Below are positions 50,771 through 60,284 of a stretch of 64,000 nucleotides of DNA, piece by piece. The stretch spans positions 1,178,001-1,242,000 of the forward strand of contig OY969802.1 of assembly GCA_963703235.1 (NCBI GenBank), given 5' to 3'. The stretch comes from VRUE01 sp963703235 (GTDB lineage Bacteria; Actinomycetota; Thermoleophilia; Solirubrobacterales; 70-9). Position numbers and translations under genes: made by a program. How positions within the stretch are numbered: the first letter of the stretch is position 1; the number at the start of each line of letters is the position of its first letter. The notes under the pieces were generated by a model. It had not been told where the DNA came from and ran no database searches. It was given only the letters and a program-made list of their open reading frames with translations.

Positions 50771-51260
50771 GACGGATGCGGCCGTTCTGCTGCCGCTCTA
50801 CGGCTGGCCGGAGGAGCCCGGGCTTGTCTTCACCGAGCGACGCGCCGATCTGCGCCACCACGCCGGCGAGATCTCCTTCCCGGGCGGGCGGGTGGACGAC
50901 GGCGACGCGGACCTGACGGCGACCGCGCTGCGCGAGGCGCAGGAGGAGATCGGGCTCGACCCGGCCGTAGTCGAGCTCGGAGAGGCCCTGCCGACCACCG
51001 GCACCTTCGTCACCGGCTACCGCATCCACCCATTCGTCGGCCACATACCCCACCCTCGTGAGCTCGACCTGCAACCGAACCCGGCCGAGGTCGAGACCGT
51101 CCTCACCTTCTCGCTGGACGTGCTGCGGGAGGGCTACGAGATGCGACGCCTTGTCCGCCGTGGCGTCCCCCTCCACACCTCGACCTACGAGGTCGAAGGC
51201 CACCTGATCTGGGGCGCCACCGCGCGGATACTCGGCGACCTGCTGGAGCGCCTCGCCTGA
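50751..51260 (+). CDS. Nudix hydrolase, CoA pyrophosphatase type
   Basis: 169 residues. Hydrolyses CoA or its derivatives to phosphopantetheine (family role). Seen: the CoA-specific motif FTERRADLRHHAGEISFPGG and the Nudix box GGRVDDGDADLTATALREAQ continuing EEIGLDP, with the REaqEE core intact. The first eight codons belong to palindrome C, so the N-terminus may have been re-formed by that element; translation could be tuned by the hairpin. Confidence 0.9.
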   Translation: MSGKSPQTDAAVLLPLYGWPEEPGLVFTERRADLRHHAGEISFPGGRVDDGDADLTATALREAQEEIGLDPAVVELGEALPTTGTFVTGYRIHPFVGHIPHPRELDLQPNPAEVETVLTFSLDVLREGYEMRRLVRRGVPLHTSTYEVEGHLIWGATARILGDLLERLA

Positions 51261-51279
51261 GGCGCTCCGGTGGGACCGG

Positions 51280-51951
51280 CTAGCTCGAAACCTTTTCGGG
51301 CTGGGGAACGATGCGGATGTAGGGGCGCGGCTCCTCCCAGCCGTCCGGGTAGGTCTCCTTCGCTTCGTCGTTGGAGACCGAGCCGGCGATGATCACGTCG
51401 TCGCCCTGCTGCCACTGGGCTGGCGTCGCGACTTTGTGCTTGGCGGTGAGCTGCAGCGAGTCGATCACCCGCAGGACCTCGTCGAAGTTGCGCCCGGTCG
51501 TCATCGGGTAGACGAGGATGAGTTTTACTTTCTTGTCGGGCCCGATGACGAAGACGTTGCGGACGGTCTGGTTGTCGACCGGCGTGCGGTCCGCGGCGTC
51601 GCCGGAGACGTCGGCCGGCAGCATCCCGTAGAGCTTGGAGACGTTGAAGTCGGCGTCGCCGATGACCGGGTAGTTCGGCGCCGCGCCCTGCGTCTCCTCG
51701 ATGTCCTTCGCCCACTCCTCGTGCTTGTCGGTCGGGTCGACCGAGAGGCCGATGATCTTCACGCCGCGCTTGGCGAACTCGGGCTCGATGCTCGCCATGT
51801 AGCCGAGCTCCGTCGTGCAGACCGGGGTGAAGTCCTTCGGATGCGAGAACAGCACCGCCCAGGAGCCGTCGATCCAGTCGTGGAACCTGATCCGGCCCTC
51901 GGTCGTGTCGGCCTCGAAATCGGGTGCTACGTCACCAAGCTGCAGAGCCAT
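51280..51951 (-). CDS. 1-Cys peroxiredoxin (Prx6/AhpC-TSA family)
   Basis: 223 residues. Reduces peroxides. Peroxidatic Cys45 in FSHPKDFTPVCTTELGYMAS, GVKIIGLSVDPTDKHEEWAK, NQTVRNVFVIGPDKKVKLIL, and a C-terminal dimerisation arm (WQQGDDVIIAGSVSNDEAKE). No second resolving Cys in the AhpC position, so 1-Cys type. ATG at 51951; the frame is open to 52062 but family starts here. Confidence 0.93.
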   Translation of the reverse strand: MALQLGDVAPDFEADTTEGRIRFHDWIDGSWAVLFSHPKDFTPVCTTELGYMASIEPEFAKRGVKIIGLSVDPTDKHEEWAKDIEETQGAAPNYPVIGDADFNVSKLYGMLPADVSGDAADRTPVDNQTVRNVFVIGPDKKVKLILVYPMTTGRNFDEVLRVIDSLQLTAKHKVATPAQWQQGDDVIIAGSVSNDEAKETYPDGWEEPRPYIRIVPQPEKVSS

Positions 51952-51994
51952 GAACCGCTCCTCTCGGAAGCCTTTTTCACCAATTGCCTTATCC

Positions 51995-52444
51995 CTATCC
52001 GAGTTTAGAGATATCGAGGTCCGGCCCAACCAGCTCGAACGGGATGCGCCAGCGTTCGCCAACGGCCCGCACCGCCGCTTCGCCTCGCCTCAGGACCGCA
52101 GCGTCGACGCTGCCCGTCACCTCGTAGACGAACTTCCTCACCGGCGTTTCGACCAGCCGCTCGAGCAACCGTTCGAGCCGCTCGCCGTGGATCGCGGCGA
52201 CGTCCTCCGGATCCCCGCTAACCGAGCCGAGCAGCCAGACCACGGCGGCGACGTCGCCGACCAGGTCGAGGATCGTGCCCGGCTTCGCCGGGTCCGCCAA
52301 CGCCGGCTCGATTCCCGCGGCCTCGATCGGCCCCAGTCCCTCCTCGCGCCGACTGGTGCCGCGCACCGCCCAGCCCTGCTCCAGCAGCTGCCCTCCGAGC
52401 TGTCGGCCGCGGCAGCCGCAGCCGACGATCAGCGCTCGCGCCAC
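51995..52444 (-). CDS. Short Rossmann-fold (epimerase-like) protein
   Basis: 149 residues. RALIVGCGCRGRQLGGQLLE is a Rossmann start, followed by GTSRREEGL, VAAVVWLLGSVSGDPEDVAA and KFVYEVTGSVDAAVLRRGE. Much shorter than usual epimerases, holding mostly the nucleotide-binding half. GTG at 52444 overlaps the end of the upstream small membrane protein by 16 nt. Function unknown. Confidence 0.7.
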   Translation of the reverse strand: MARALIVGCGCRGRQLGGQLLEQGWAVRGTSRREEGLGPIEAAGIEPALADPAKPGTILDLVGDVAAVVWLLGSVSGDPEDVAAIHGERLERLLERLVETPVRKFVYEVTGSVDAAVLRRGEAAVRAVGERWRIPFELVGPDLDISKLG

Positions 52445-52710
52445 CGCATGCGCTCCAGCTCCTCGGCTTCGACCTCGGCCCGCAGCTCGGTCTCGTCGAT
52501 TTCGGGGGCGCCGCGGCGGCGGCGCATCTCGTTCTGGGCGTCGAGCATCTGCTGGATGTCGGCGATTTCGTTCTCCGCTTCGACCTGCGGCGAGCGGGTC
52601 GGCTTCCAGTCGACCAGCTCGGCGCTGCTGCCCTGGTAGTAGTGGCCGATCAGCACCAGCAGGACGACGAGCACGCCGATCATCGCGATCGCAATCAGGA
52701 CGAAGTCCAC
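52429..52710 (-). CDS. Small membrane protein with coiled-coil tail
   Basis: 93 residues. One N-terminal membrane helix (FVLIAIAMIGVLVVLLVLIG), then a charged tail predicted helical (EAENEIADIQQMLDAQNEMR; ETELRAEVEAEELERMRWRE). Not recognised. Overlaps the next gene on the same strand. Confidence 0.7.
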   Translation of the reverse strand: MDFVLIAIAMIGVLVVLLVLIGHYYQGSSAELVDWKPTRSPQVEAENEIADIQQMLDAQNEMRRRRGAPEIDETELRAEVEAEELERMRWRER

Positions 52711-52756
52711 GGGCTGAGAATACGCCCGCGACTCCGGTCGCGTTTAATCCTCCGGC

Positions 52757-53956
52757 ATGGCCGAGGCCTACCTCGTCGACGCGATCCGCACCCCGATGGG
52801 CGCCTACCGGGGGGCGCTCTCCGGCGTGCGCGCGGACGACCTCGCCGCCCATGTAGTCGCCGCGGTCGTCGAGCGGACCGGGGTCGACCCGGAGCGGATC
52901 GTCGACGTCTACTTCGGCGCCGCCAACCAGGCTGGCGAGGACAACCGCGACGTCGCCCGGATGGCGGCGCTGCTGGCGGGGCTGCCGGCGAGGGTGCCGG
53001 GCGCCACCGTCAACCGCCTCTGCGCCTCGGGCCTGGAGGCGGTCAACGCAGCGGCGCGAGCGGTCAAGCTCGGCGAGGGTGACTTCTACCTGGCCGGCGG
53101 CGTCGAGTCGATGAGCCGCGCCCCCTGGGTGGTCGAGAAGCCCGAGCGGGGACTGCCCCGCGGCCCGCAGACGATGCACGACACGACCCTCGGCTGGCGC
53201 CTGGTCAATCCGCGCATGGCCGAGCTCGGCGTCTCGACCGAGTCGATGGGCGAGACCGCTGAGAACGTCGCCGAGCGCTTCGGAATCGAACGCGAGGCCC
53301 AGGACGCCTTCGCGCTGCGCAGCCACCAGCGCGCCGTCGCCGCCGCCGAGGCTGGACACTTCGCCGAGGAGATCGTCCCGGTCGAGGCGCCGCGCGGGCG
53401 CGAGACCGTCACCGTCGAGGCCGACGAGGGCCCCCGCCCCGATGCCTCGGCGCAGAAGCTGGCCGGCCTGCGGCCCGTCTTCCGCGAGGGGGGCTCGGTC
53501 ACGGCCGGCAACGCTTCCACTCTCAACGACGGCGCCGCCTGCACGCTGATCGCCTCCGAGGCCGGGGTCGAGGCCCTCGGCGCCGAGCCGCTGGCCCGGA
53601 TCGTCGCCACCGGGGTAGCCGGCGTCGACCCCGCCTACATGGGGATCGGCCCGGTCGAGGCCGTCCCCCGCGCCCTCGCCGCCGCCGGCCTCGGCCTCGA
53701 CGACATCGACCTGATCGAGCTGAACGAGGCCTTCGCCGCCCAGGTGCTCGCCTGCGTCAAGGAGCTGGGCCTCGACGAGGAGCGCCTCAACGTCAACGGC
53801 GGTGCGATCGCCCTCGGCCACCCGCTCGGCTGCTCCGGCGCCCGCCTCACCACCACCCTCGTCCGCGAGCTGCGCCGCCGCGGCGGCCGCTACGGCATCG
53901 CGACGATGTGCGTCGGCGTCGGCCAGGGCCTGGCGACTGTCTTCGAAGCGGTCTGA
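52757..53956 (+). CDS. Acetyl-CoA C-acyltransferase (thiolase)
   Basis: 399 residues; cleaves or forms 3-oxoacyl-CoA. Acyl-enzyme Cys in TVNRLCASGLEAVNAAARA, His in NGGAIALGHPLGCSGARLTT, second Cys in IATMCVGVGQGLATVFE. Best resemblance is to 3-oxoadipyl-CoA/acetoacetyl-type thiolases (VDVYFGAANQAGEDNRDVAR). First gene of a plus-strand set that ends with 3-hydroxyacyl-CoA dehydrogenase. A GCCGGC-CATA-GCCGGC hairpin follows at about 53988-54003. Confidence 0.93.
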   Translation: MAEAYLVDAIRTPMGAYRGALSGVRADDLAAHVVAAVVERTGVDPERIVDVYFGAANQAGEDNRDVARMAALLAGLPARVPGATVNRLCASGLEAVNAAARAVKLGEGDFYLAGGVESMSRAPWVVEKPERGLPRGPQTMHDTTLGWRLVNPRMAELGVSTESMGETAENVAERFGIEREAQDAFALRSHQRAVAAAEAGHFAEEIVPVEAPRGRETVTVEADEGPRPDASAQKLAGLRPVFREGGSVTAGNASTLNDGAACTLIASEAGVEALGAEPLARIVATGVAGVDPAYMGIGPVEAVPRALAAAGLGLDDIDLIELNEAFAAQVLACVKELGLDEERLNVNGGAIALGHPLGCSGARLTTTLVRELRRRGGRYGIATMCVGVGQGLATVFEAV

Positions 53957-54054
53957 GGGGCCTCGGCGGTCGCTCGTGGATGAGTTGTGCCGGCCATAGC
54001 CGGCAAATCGATCAAAGTGGCCAGGCCAGACCTTCAGGTAGCCTCGCGGCCCCG

Positions 54055-54870
54055 ATGGCAGCAGTAATCGAAGAGCTGGCGAGCGTCGACGGGAAGGTGA
54101 CCCCGACCGCCGAGGCGACGATCCCGCTGCGCGACGACGGACTCTACCGCGGCGACGGCGCCTTCGAGGTGATCCGCCTCTACGCGGGGCGGCCGTTCGC
54201 GCTCGGCGACCACCTCGACCGGCTCGAGCGCTCTGGCGCGGCGATCCAGCTCGTGTTCGACCGGGCCGCGCTGGAGCGCGAGATCGGCGCCCTGCTCGAG
54301 ACCGCCGGTGGAGTCGACGGGCAGCTGCGGCTGATCGTCACCCGCGGCGGCCGCCGCATCGCCGCCACCGAGCCGCTACCGGCTCATGCCGAGACGCTGC
54401 GCGTCGCCACCGTCACCTACAGCCCGAGCGTGATCCTCAATGGCGTCAAGTCGCTCTCCTACGCGGCCAACATGCAGGCGACCCGGCTGGCCGAAGCGCA
54501 GGGCGCCGACGAGGCGGTCCTGGTGCAGCCCGACGGCACCGTGCTGGAGCCGCCGACCTCGTCGATCTTCTGGGTCTCGCCACAGGGGGCGCTGCGCACG
54601 CCGGCGCTCGACAACGGCGTGCTCGAGTCGATCACCCGCGACCGGCTGGTGAAGGCGCTCGACGTCGAGGAGGGCGCCTGGCCGGTGGCCGACCTGCGCG
54701 CCGCGCAGGAGGCCTTCCTCGCCTCGACCACGCGCGAGATCCAGGCGGTCTCGGCGATCGACGGCCAGGAGCTGGCCGAGGCCCCCGGCCCGCGCACGCG
54801 CGAGGCGCAGGAGGCCTTCGCGGCGACCCTGGGGCGCGAGCTTCGCACCACCGACGACGAGAAGGAGTGA
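54055..54870 (+). CDS. Class IV PLP aminotransferase (BCAT/aminodeoxychorismate lyase-like)
   Basis: 271 residues, fold type IV. ATIPLRDDGLYRGDGAFEVI at the N-terminus, Schiff-base Lys in NGVKSLSYAANMQATRLAEA, then GADEAVLVQPDGTVLEPPTS and DNGVLESITRDRL, the cofactor phosphate loop. Could be a branched-chain aminotransferase or 4-amino-4-deoxychorismate lyase; sequence alone does not decide. One base separates its stop from the acyl-CoA dehydrogenase ATG. Confidence 0.88.
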   Translation: MAAVIEELASVDGKVTPTAEATIPLRDDGLYRGDGAFEVIRLYAGRPFALGDHLDRLERSGAAIQLVFDRAALEREIGALLETAGGVDGQLRLIVTRGGRRIAATEPLPAHAETLRVATVTYSPSVILNGVKSLSYAANMQATRLAEAQGADEAVLVQPDGTVLEPPTSSIFWVSPQGALRTPALDNGVLESITRDRLVKALDVEEGAWPVADLRAAQEAFLASTTREIQAVSAIDGQELAEAPGPRTREAQEAFAATLGRELRTTDDEKE

Positions 54871-54871
54871 G

Positions 54872-56041
54872 ATGGACTTCCAGCTGAGCGACGAGCAGCG
54901 CCTGATCTCCGAGGCGGCGCGCGAATTCGCCGACAAGGAGATCGTCCCGCGGGTCAAGGAGAACGACCGCGCCGCCCGTTTTGACCGCGAGCTGGCGAGC
55001 AAGCTGGGCGAGGTCGGCTATCTCGGCGCGCCGGTCGCCGAGGAGTACGGCGGCCGCGGCCTCGACTACCTCGGCTACGGGCTGATCGTCGAGCAGGTCG
55101 GCCGCGCCGACTCCTCCGCCCGAACCGTCGTCTCCGTGCAAACCTCGCTGGTCGCCGGCTCGATCGAGAAGTGGGGCAGCGAGGAGCAGAAGCAGAAGTG
55201 GCTGCCGCGGCTCTGCTCGGGCGAGGCGCTCGGCTGTTTCGGGCTGACCGAGCCCGACACCGGCTCCGACGCCGCCAACCTGCGCACCCGCGCGACCAAG
55301 ACCGACTCCGGCTGGTCGATCAGCGGCCAGAAGATGTGGATCAGCCTCGGCAGCTTCTCCGAGGTCGCCCTGATCTTCGCCCAGACCGACCCCGCGCTGA
55401 AGCACCGCGGGCTCGCCTGCTTCCTGGTCCCGACCGCCAGCGAGGGCTTCACGACCCAGGAGATCCACGGCAAGCTGGGCCTGCGCTCCTCCGACACCGC
55501 CGAGCTCTCGCTCGACGAGGTCGAGGTGCCCGACGAGGCGATGCTGGGCGAGATCGGCGACGGCTTCAAGGTCGCGATGAGCGCCCTCGACAGCGGCCGC
55601 TACAGCGTCGCCGCCGGCTGCGTCGGGATCTGCGACGGCTGCGTCGACGCCTCGGTCGCCTACGCCAAAGAGCGCAAGCAGTTCGGCGTGCCGCTGGCCC
55701 GCTTCCAGCTGGTGCAGGAGATGATCGCCGACATGATCCTCAAGCGCGACGCCTCGCGGATGCTGGTCTACCGCGCCGGTCTACTGAAGGACGAAGGAGT
55801 GCCGAACACGATGGAGACCTCGGTGGCGAAGCTCTACGCGACCGAGTCGGCGGTCGAGTGCGCGAACCTGGCGATCCAGGTGCACGGCGGCGCCGGCTAC
55901 GTCGACGACTACCCGGTCGAGCGCTACCTGCGCGACGCCCGCGTCACCACCCTCTACGAGGGCACCTCGCAGATCCAGAAGCTGATCATCGGGCGCGCCG
56001 CAACCGGGATCAACGCGATGACCCCGATGGTCGCCGAGTAA
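54872..56041 (+). CDS. Acyl-CoA dehydrogenase
   Basis: 389 residues, FAD enzyme of beta-oxidation. CFGLTEPDTGSDAANLRTRA and WISLGSFSEVALIFAQTD (FAD/substrate), RKQFGVPLARFQLVQEMIAD, VQVHGGAGYVDDYPVERYLR-type motif (IQVHGGAGYVDDYPVERYLR), and the catalytic Glu in LYEGTSQIQKLIIGRA. Short/branched-chain class by general look. Followed by enoyl-CoA hydratase 4 nt later. Confidence 0.95.
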   Translation: MDFQLSDEQRLISEAAREFADKEIVPRVKENDRAARFDRELASKLGEVGYLGAPVAEEYGGRGLDYLGYGLIVEQVGRADSSARTVVSVQTSLVAGSIEKWGSEEQKQKWLPRLCSGEALGCFGLTEPDTGSDAANLRTRATKTDSGWSISGQKMWISLGSFSEVALIFAQTDPALKHRGLACFLVPTASEGFTTQEIHGKLGLRSSDTAELSLDEVEVPDEAMLGEIGDGFKVAMSALDSGRYSVAAGCVGICDGCVDASVAYAKERKQFGVPLARFQLVQEMIADMILKRDASRMLVYRAGLLKDEGVPNTMETSVAKLYATESAVECANLAIQVHGGAGYVDDYPVERYLRDARVTTLYEGTSQIQKLIIGRAATGINAMTPMVAE

Positions 56042-56045
56042 GCCG

Positions 56046-56819
56046 ATGCCCGGGCTGGTCGAGACGACGCTCGACGACCACCACGTCGCCCTGCTGCGGC
56101 TGAACCGGCCCGAGGCGCGCAACGCGCTCTCGCCGGAGATGATGGAGGAGATCGCCTCCGAGCTGGAGCGGCTCGACCCCGACCCCGAGGTGCGCTGCAT
56201 CGTCATCGCCGGCTCCGAGAAGGTCTTCGCCGCCGGCGCCGACATCAAGGCGATGAGCGAGCGCAGCTTCGAGGAAGCGCTGCGCCACCCCGCCGCGTCC
56301 TTCTGGCGCCGCGTCGCCGCGGTGAAGACGCCGACGATCGCCGCCGTCTCCGGCTACGCGCTCGGCGGCGGCTGCGAGCTGGCGCTGATCTGCGACATGA
56401 TCGTCGCCTCCGACACCGCCCTCTTCGGCCAGCCGGAGATCACGCTCGGGATCATCCCCGGCGGCGGCGGCAGCCAGCGCCTGGCGCGGGTACTCGGCAA
56501 GCAACGGGCGATGGAGTACGTCCTCACCGGCCGCCGCTTCGACGCCGAGATGGCACTCGAGATGGGCCTGGTCAACAGGGTCGTCAAGAAGGGCGGATGG
56601 CTGCAGGAGGCGCTGGAGCTGGCCCGCACCGTCGCCGAGCGGCCGCCGATCGCCGCCCGCCTCGCAAAGCAGGCGGTCATCGTCGCGGATGAGAGTGGCC
56701 TCTCGGCCGGCCTTGAGGCCGAGCGGCGCCTCTACGAGCTGGCGATGGCGACCGAGGACCGGGTGGAGGGGATGAAGGCCTTCCTCGAGAAGCGCCAGCC
56801 GAAGTTCGAGGGCCGCTGA
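56046..56819 (+). CDS. Enoyl-CoA hydratase/isomerase family
   Basis: 257 residues. Oxyanion loop FAAGADIKAMSERSF, GYALGGGCELALICDMIVAS (catalytic Glu), FGQPEITLGIIPGGGGSQRL (second catalytic Glu), all present as in true crotonases. Hydrates the enoyl-CoA from the acyl-CoA dehydrogenase upstream. Ends one base before the cupin gene. Confidence 0.94.
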   Translation: MPGLVETTLDDHHVALLRLNRPEARNALSPEMMEEIASELERLDPDPEVRCIVIAGSEKVFAAGADIKAMSERSFEEALRHPAASFWRRVAAVKTPTIAAVSGYALGGGCELALICDMIVASDTALFGQPEITLGIIPGGGGSQRLARVLGKQRAMEYVLTGRRFDAEMALEMGLVNRVVKKGGWLQEALELARTVAERPPIAARLAKQAVIVADESGLSAGLEAERRLYELAMATEDRVEGMKAFLEKRQPKFEGR

Positions 56820-56820
56820 G

Positions 56821-57312
56821 ATGGCGAACCTGTTCGAGCCCGACCTCGACGAGGAGAGCACTCAGACCGGCTTCGCCTGGAAGCGGGCGGGCCTGGGACG
56901 ACAGGCGGGAAGCGAGCGACTGGGGGCCAGCCTCTTCGTCGTGCCACCCGGACAGGCGACCTTCCCTCTGCACTACCACCTCGGCAACGAGGAGCTGCTC
57001 ATCGTCGTTGAGGGCACGCCTTCGCTGAGGACGCCGAAGGGGGAGCGCGTGCTGGCATGCGGCGAGGTCGTCTCCTTCCCGCGCGGCGAGGCCGGCGCGC
57101 ACCAGGTCGTCAATCGCAGCGAGGAAACCGTGCGAGTCCTCGTCGTCAGCGAGATGAACGCGCCCGAGGTGGTCGTGCGGCCGGAGTCGGGCAAGGTCAG
57201 CGCCATGGGCCGCCCACCCGGCGGCCGTCGTGAGGGCATGCACCGCGTCTTCTTCGAACGCGACGAGGCGCCGTTCTGGGAGGGCGAGGAACCACCTCCC
57301 CCGAAGCCGTGA
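56821..57312 (+). CDS. Cupin-domain protein
   Basis: 163 residues. Cupin motif 1 FPLHYHLGNEELLIVVEGTP (metal His/His/Glu) and motif 2 FPRGEAGAHQVVNRSEETV (His), a single beta-barrel. Conserved metal ligands appear intact. Role in the fatty-acid operon unknown; may be a sensor or a small dioxygenase/isomerase. Its TGA overlaps the next GTG (GTGA). Confidence 0.82.
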   Translation: MANLFEPDLDEESTQTGFAWKRAGLGRQAGSERLGASLFVVPPGQATFPLHYHLGNEELLIVVEGTPSLRTPKGERVLACGEVVSFPRGEAGAHQVVNRSEETVRVLVVSEMNAPEVVVRPESGKVSAMGRPPGGRREGMHRVFFERDEAPFWEGEEPPPPKP

Positions 57313-58505
57313 AGGTCGAGCGGGTCGGCGTTCTCGGCGCCGGCGCCATGGGCAGCGGCATCGCCCTGCTCGCCTGCCTCGGCGGTTATGAGGTCCACGT
57401 CCACGACCCGTTCGACGCGGCCCTGGCGGCGGCGCAGGACAAGGTCGACGCGAGCCTCGCCAGGGGCGCCGGCAAAGGCTGGACCGAGCAGGAGGCGGAG
57501 GCGGCGAGTGGGCAGCTGCGGCTGGCCGCATCGATCGCCGACCTCGCCGGCTGCGACCTGGTCGTCGAGGCCGCACCCGAGGACCTGGCGCTGAAGCAGC
57601 GCCTGTTCGCCGAACTGGCGAGCGTCTGCGGCCCGGAGGCAATCCTTGCCTCCAACACCTCTTCGCTGCGGGTCGCCGACATCGCGGCCGAGACGCCGCA
57701 TCCCGAGCGGGTGGTCGGCATGCACTTCTTCAACCCGCCGCAGCTGATGAAGCTGGTCGAGGTGGTGGCGACGGAGGACTCGACGGCCGCAGCCCTCGGC
57801 GCCGTCACCGAGGTCGGCGAGCGGATGGGGCGCACGCCGATCCGCGCCAAGGACAGCCCCGGCTTCATCGCCAACCGCCTCGCCCGGCCGTTCTCGCTGG
57901 AGTCGCTGCGGATGCTCGTCGACGAGGTCGCCGACGCCGCCACGATCGACCGCGTCTGCCGCCTCGGCGGCGGCTTCCGGATGGGGCCTTTCGAGCTGCT
58001 CGACCTGATCGGCCTCGACGTCAACCTCAGCGTCGCCCGCTCCTTCTACGAGCAGGGCGGCCGGCCGTCGCGCTGGCAACCGAGCCCGATCCAGGAGCGA
58101 ATGGTCGCCGCGGGCCGGCTCGGCCGCAAGAGCGGCGAGGGCTTCTACCGCTACAACGCTGGCAAGCACCGCGAGGACGATCCGGAGCTCGACATCGAGG
58201 CCCCTACGCTCGACCCCGGCGAGCTCGCACGCATCGATCCCGCCGCGCCGCAGATCCTGCCCCGCCTGATCGCCCAGATCGCCAACGAGGCATCCTTCGC
58301 GCTGGAAGAGAAGGTCGGCTCGCCGGAGGACATGGACAAGGCGATGCGGCTCGGCTTCAACTGGCCGCGCGGCCCGCTCGAGCTCCGCGACCTGATCGGC
58401 GCCGAGCGCGCCACCCACCTGCTCGAGGAGCTGCGCGAGCGCCATGGCGACGCCTACGTTCCCGCAGCTCAGCTGGTCAAAACGGCCACAAAGACAGCTC
58501 CTTAA
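57309..58505 (+). CDS. 3-hydroxyacyl-CoA dehydrogenase
   Basis: 398 residues. NAD loop GVLGAGAMGSGIALLACLGG, VVEAAPEDLALKQRLFAELA, ILASNTSSLRVADIA, catalytic His in VVGMHFFNPPQLMKLVEVV with Glu, and a duplicated C-terminal dimer domain (GFIANRLARPFSLESLRMLV; MRLGFNWPRGPLELRDLIG). The doubled C-terminus is the two-domain form seen in PaaH-like enzymes. Completes the beta-oxidation set with the thiolase, dehydrogenase and hydratase upstream. Confidence 0.95.
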   Translation: MKVERVGVLGAGAMGSGIALLACLGGYEVHVHDPFDAALAAAQDKVDASLARGAGKGWTEQEAEAASGQLRLAASIADLAGCDLVVEAAPEDLALKQRLFAELASVCGPEAILASNTSSLRVADIAAETPHPERVVGMHFFNPPQLMKLVEVVATEDSTAAALGAVTEVGERMGRTPIRAKDSPGFIANRLARPFSLESLRMLVDEVADAATIDRVCRLGGGFRMGPFELLDLIGLDVNLSVARSFYEQGGRPSRWQPSPIQERMVAAGRLGRKSGEGFYRYNAGKHREDDPELDIEAPTLDPGELARIDPAAPQILPRLIAQIANEASFALEEKVGSPEDMDKAMRLGFNWPRGPLELRDLIGAERATHLLEELRERHGDAYVPAAQLVKTATKTAP

Positions 58506-58518
58506 GGAGAGCACACGA

Positions 58519-58564
58519 CCCATCCGACATCGACCCCCCTCAGGTGTGGTCGATGTCGGATGGG
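58519..58564. repeat. Palindromic element, copy D
   Basis: CCCATCCGACATCGACC (58519-58535) is perfectly complementary to GGTCGATGTCGGATGGG (58548-58564), 17 bp, around CCCCTCAGGTGT. The centre (ACCCCCCTCAGGTGTGGT) matches the cores of copies A and B. It lies downstream of the hydroxyacyl-CoA dehydrogenase; no U-run. The rest of 58565-58694 holds only the leader of the PhoX-like gene. Confidence 0.75.
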
Positions 58565-58694
58565 CCACCTTGTGAACACAGGGTCACGCGAAGTTCACGG
58601 CTGCTAAACGTCACGGTTCCCGCTCCGAAATAGAACGCCGGGTGCAGCCGGGGATAGGCCCCCGGCCGGAAATCTCATCTCGGAAGGAGATCCC

Positions 58695-60258
58695 TTGAAC
58701 ACCCGACGACTCAGAGCCTTCGCTCTGGCCGGGCTGATCGCAGTCGCCATGGCTTCCGTGGCGGTGGCCGCTCCGGGCGGCAGCAGCACCGGCCCCAACA
58801 CCAAAACGAAACCGTACGTGCTGCCGGTCGGCGACGGCGTCAGCGTCAAGTCGCTGCTGACCGTCGGCGAGGGCGCTGCATCCAACGGCTACGAGATGGT
58901 CGGCATCCCCGACGGCCTCGGCCTCGTGCACTCGCCAAAAGGCAGCCATGACTACCGCCTGTTCATGAACCACGAGCTTCGTGGAAACCAGGGTGTGGTC
59001 CGCAAGCACGGGAAAATCGGCGCCTTCGTGTCGGAGATGGAGATCGACTCCGAGAGCTTCGAGGTCGAGCAGGGCCGCGACCTGATCGACTCCGACGTTC
59101 GCTATTGGAACTACCTGACCCAGAAATATGGCTCGACCCCCTCCCCGGGCGGTGTCAACCCCCGCGACCCGAGCGACACCTTCCTCGCCCAGTCGGCGGA
59201 GTTCTGGCGTTTCTGCTCGAGCAGCATCACCGAGTGGGGCCAGCTCTACAACCCGGCCACCAAGACCGGCTACATGGACCAGATCTATTTCGCCAACGAG
59301 GAGAACGGCGACGAGGGACGGCTCTTCGGCGTCACCACGAGCGGCCAGGCTCAGCAGCTGCCGCGGCTCGGGCAGTTCTCGTGGGAGAACACGATCGCCG
59401 CCGAGAACAAGAGCGACACCACGGTCGTGATCGGCAACGAGGACGCTGCCGGCGGCCAGCTCTGGGTCTACGCCGGAACCAAGCAGAAGAGCGGCACCCC
59501 GTTCGACGAGGCCGGCCTCACCAATGGCACGAACTTCGTGCTCGACCTCAAAGACGAGTCGGTCTCGACCGATCCCCAGTTCCGCGCCAAATACGGCAAA
59601 GGCAAAGCGGTTCCGTTCACCCTCGGCTCCGACGAGGTCGTTGACTGGGACAGCTCCAGCGCCCGTCAGAACGCCGAGGGGGCGGCCAGGGGCCTGACTG
59701 AACCGGATCGAGGACGGCGTCTTCGACCCGCGCCACCCGAACGACTACTACGTCCTCACCACCGAGGGCTCGCCCGGCGTCGTCCCCTCCGAGCCGGCGG
59801 TGACCCGCGACGGCGGCGGCCTCTGGCACGTCCACTTCAACGACGTGGACAACCCGGAGAAAGGCGGCACGATCGAGCTGCTGCTGGACGGCTCCGAGGC
59901 GCCGTTCCTCAACAAGCCCGACAACATGGGCGTCGACAAGTACGGCACCCTCCTGATCCAGGAGGACCCGGGCAACAACGCCCAGCTCGCCCGCATCGTC
60001 GCCTATGACGTCGACACGGGCAAACGCGGCGTCGTCGCCGAGTTCGACCCCGCCCTGTTCCGCAGCGGCGGCGCCGGGTTCATCACCCAGGACGAGGAGT
60101 CGAGCGGCATCATCGACGCCTCCGAGGTGCTCGGCAAAGGCTGGTTCCTGTTCGACGCGCAGGTCCACAAAGCGTCGCCGGACCCGGCCAAGGTCGAGAT
60201 GGGACAGTTGATGGCACTGCACGTTCCAAAGTTCAACGACGTGTACACGATCAAATAG
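58695..60258 (+). pseudogene. PhoX-like (DUF839) secreted protein, frameshifted
   Basis: Signal peptide (FALAGLIAVAMASVAVAAPG), then the PhoX/DUF839 pattern: SNGYEMVGIPDGLGLVHSPK, YRLFMNHELRGNQGVVRKHG, YFANEENGDEGRLFGVTT, WENTIAAENKSDTTVVIGNE. At about 59700 the frame jumps: AARGLT then EPDRGRRLRP in the first frame, while the next frame reads LNRIEDGVFDPRHPNDYYVL and runs to the stop at 60258 (QEDPGNNAQLARIVAYDVDT). Restoring two bases (GACTCTGAAC for GACTGAAC) would give one protein of about 521 residues. Family members are Ca2+-dependent phosphatases or relatives. Real lesion or sequencing indel cannot be told. Confidence 0.8.
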
Positions 60259-60284
60259 CCGCTAGCGGCTTACGCTGAATCGAG

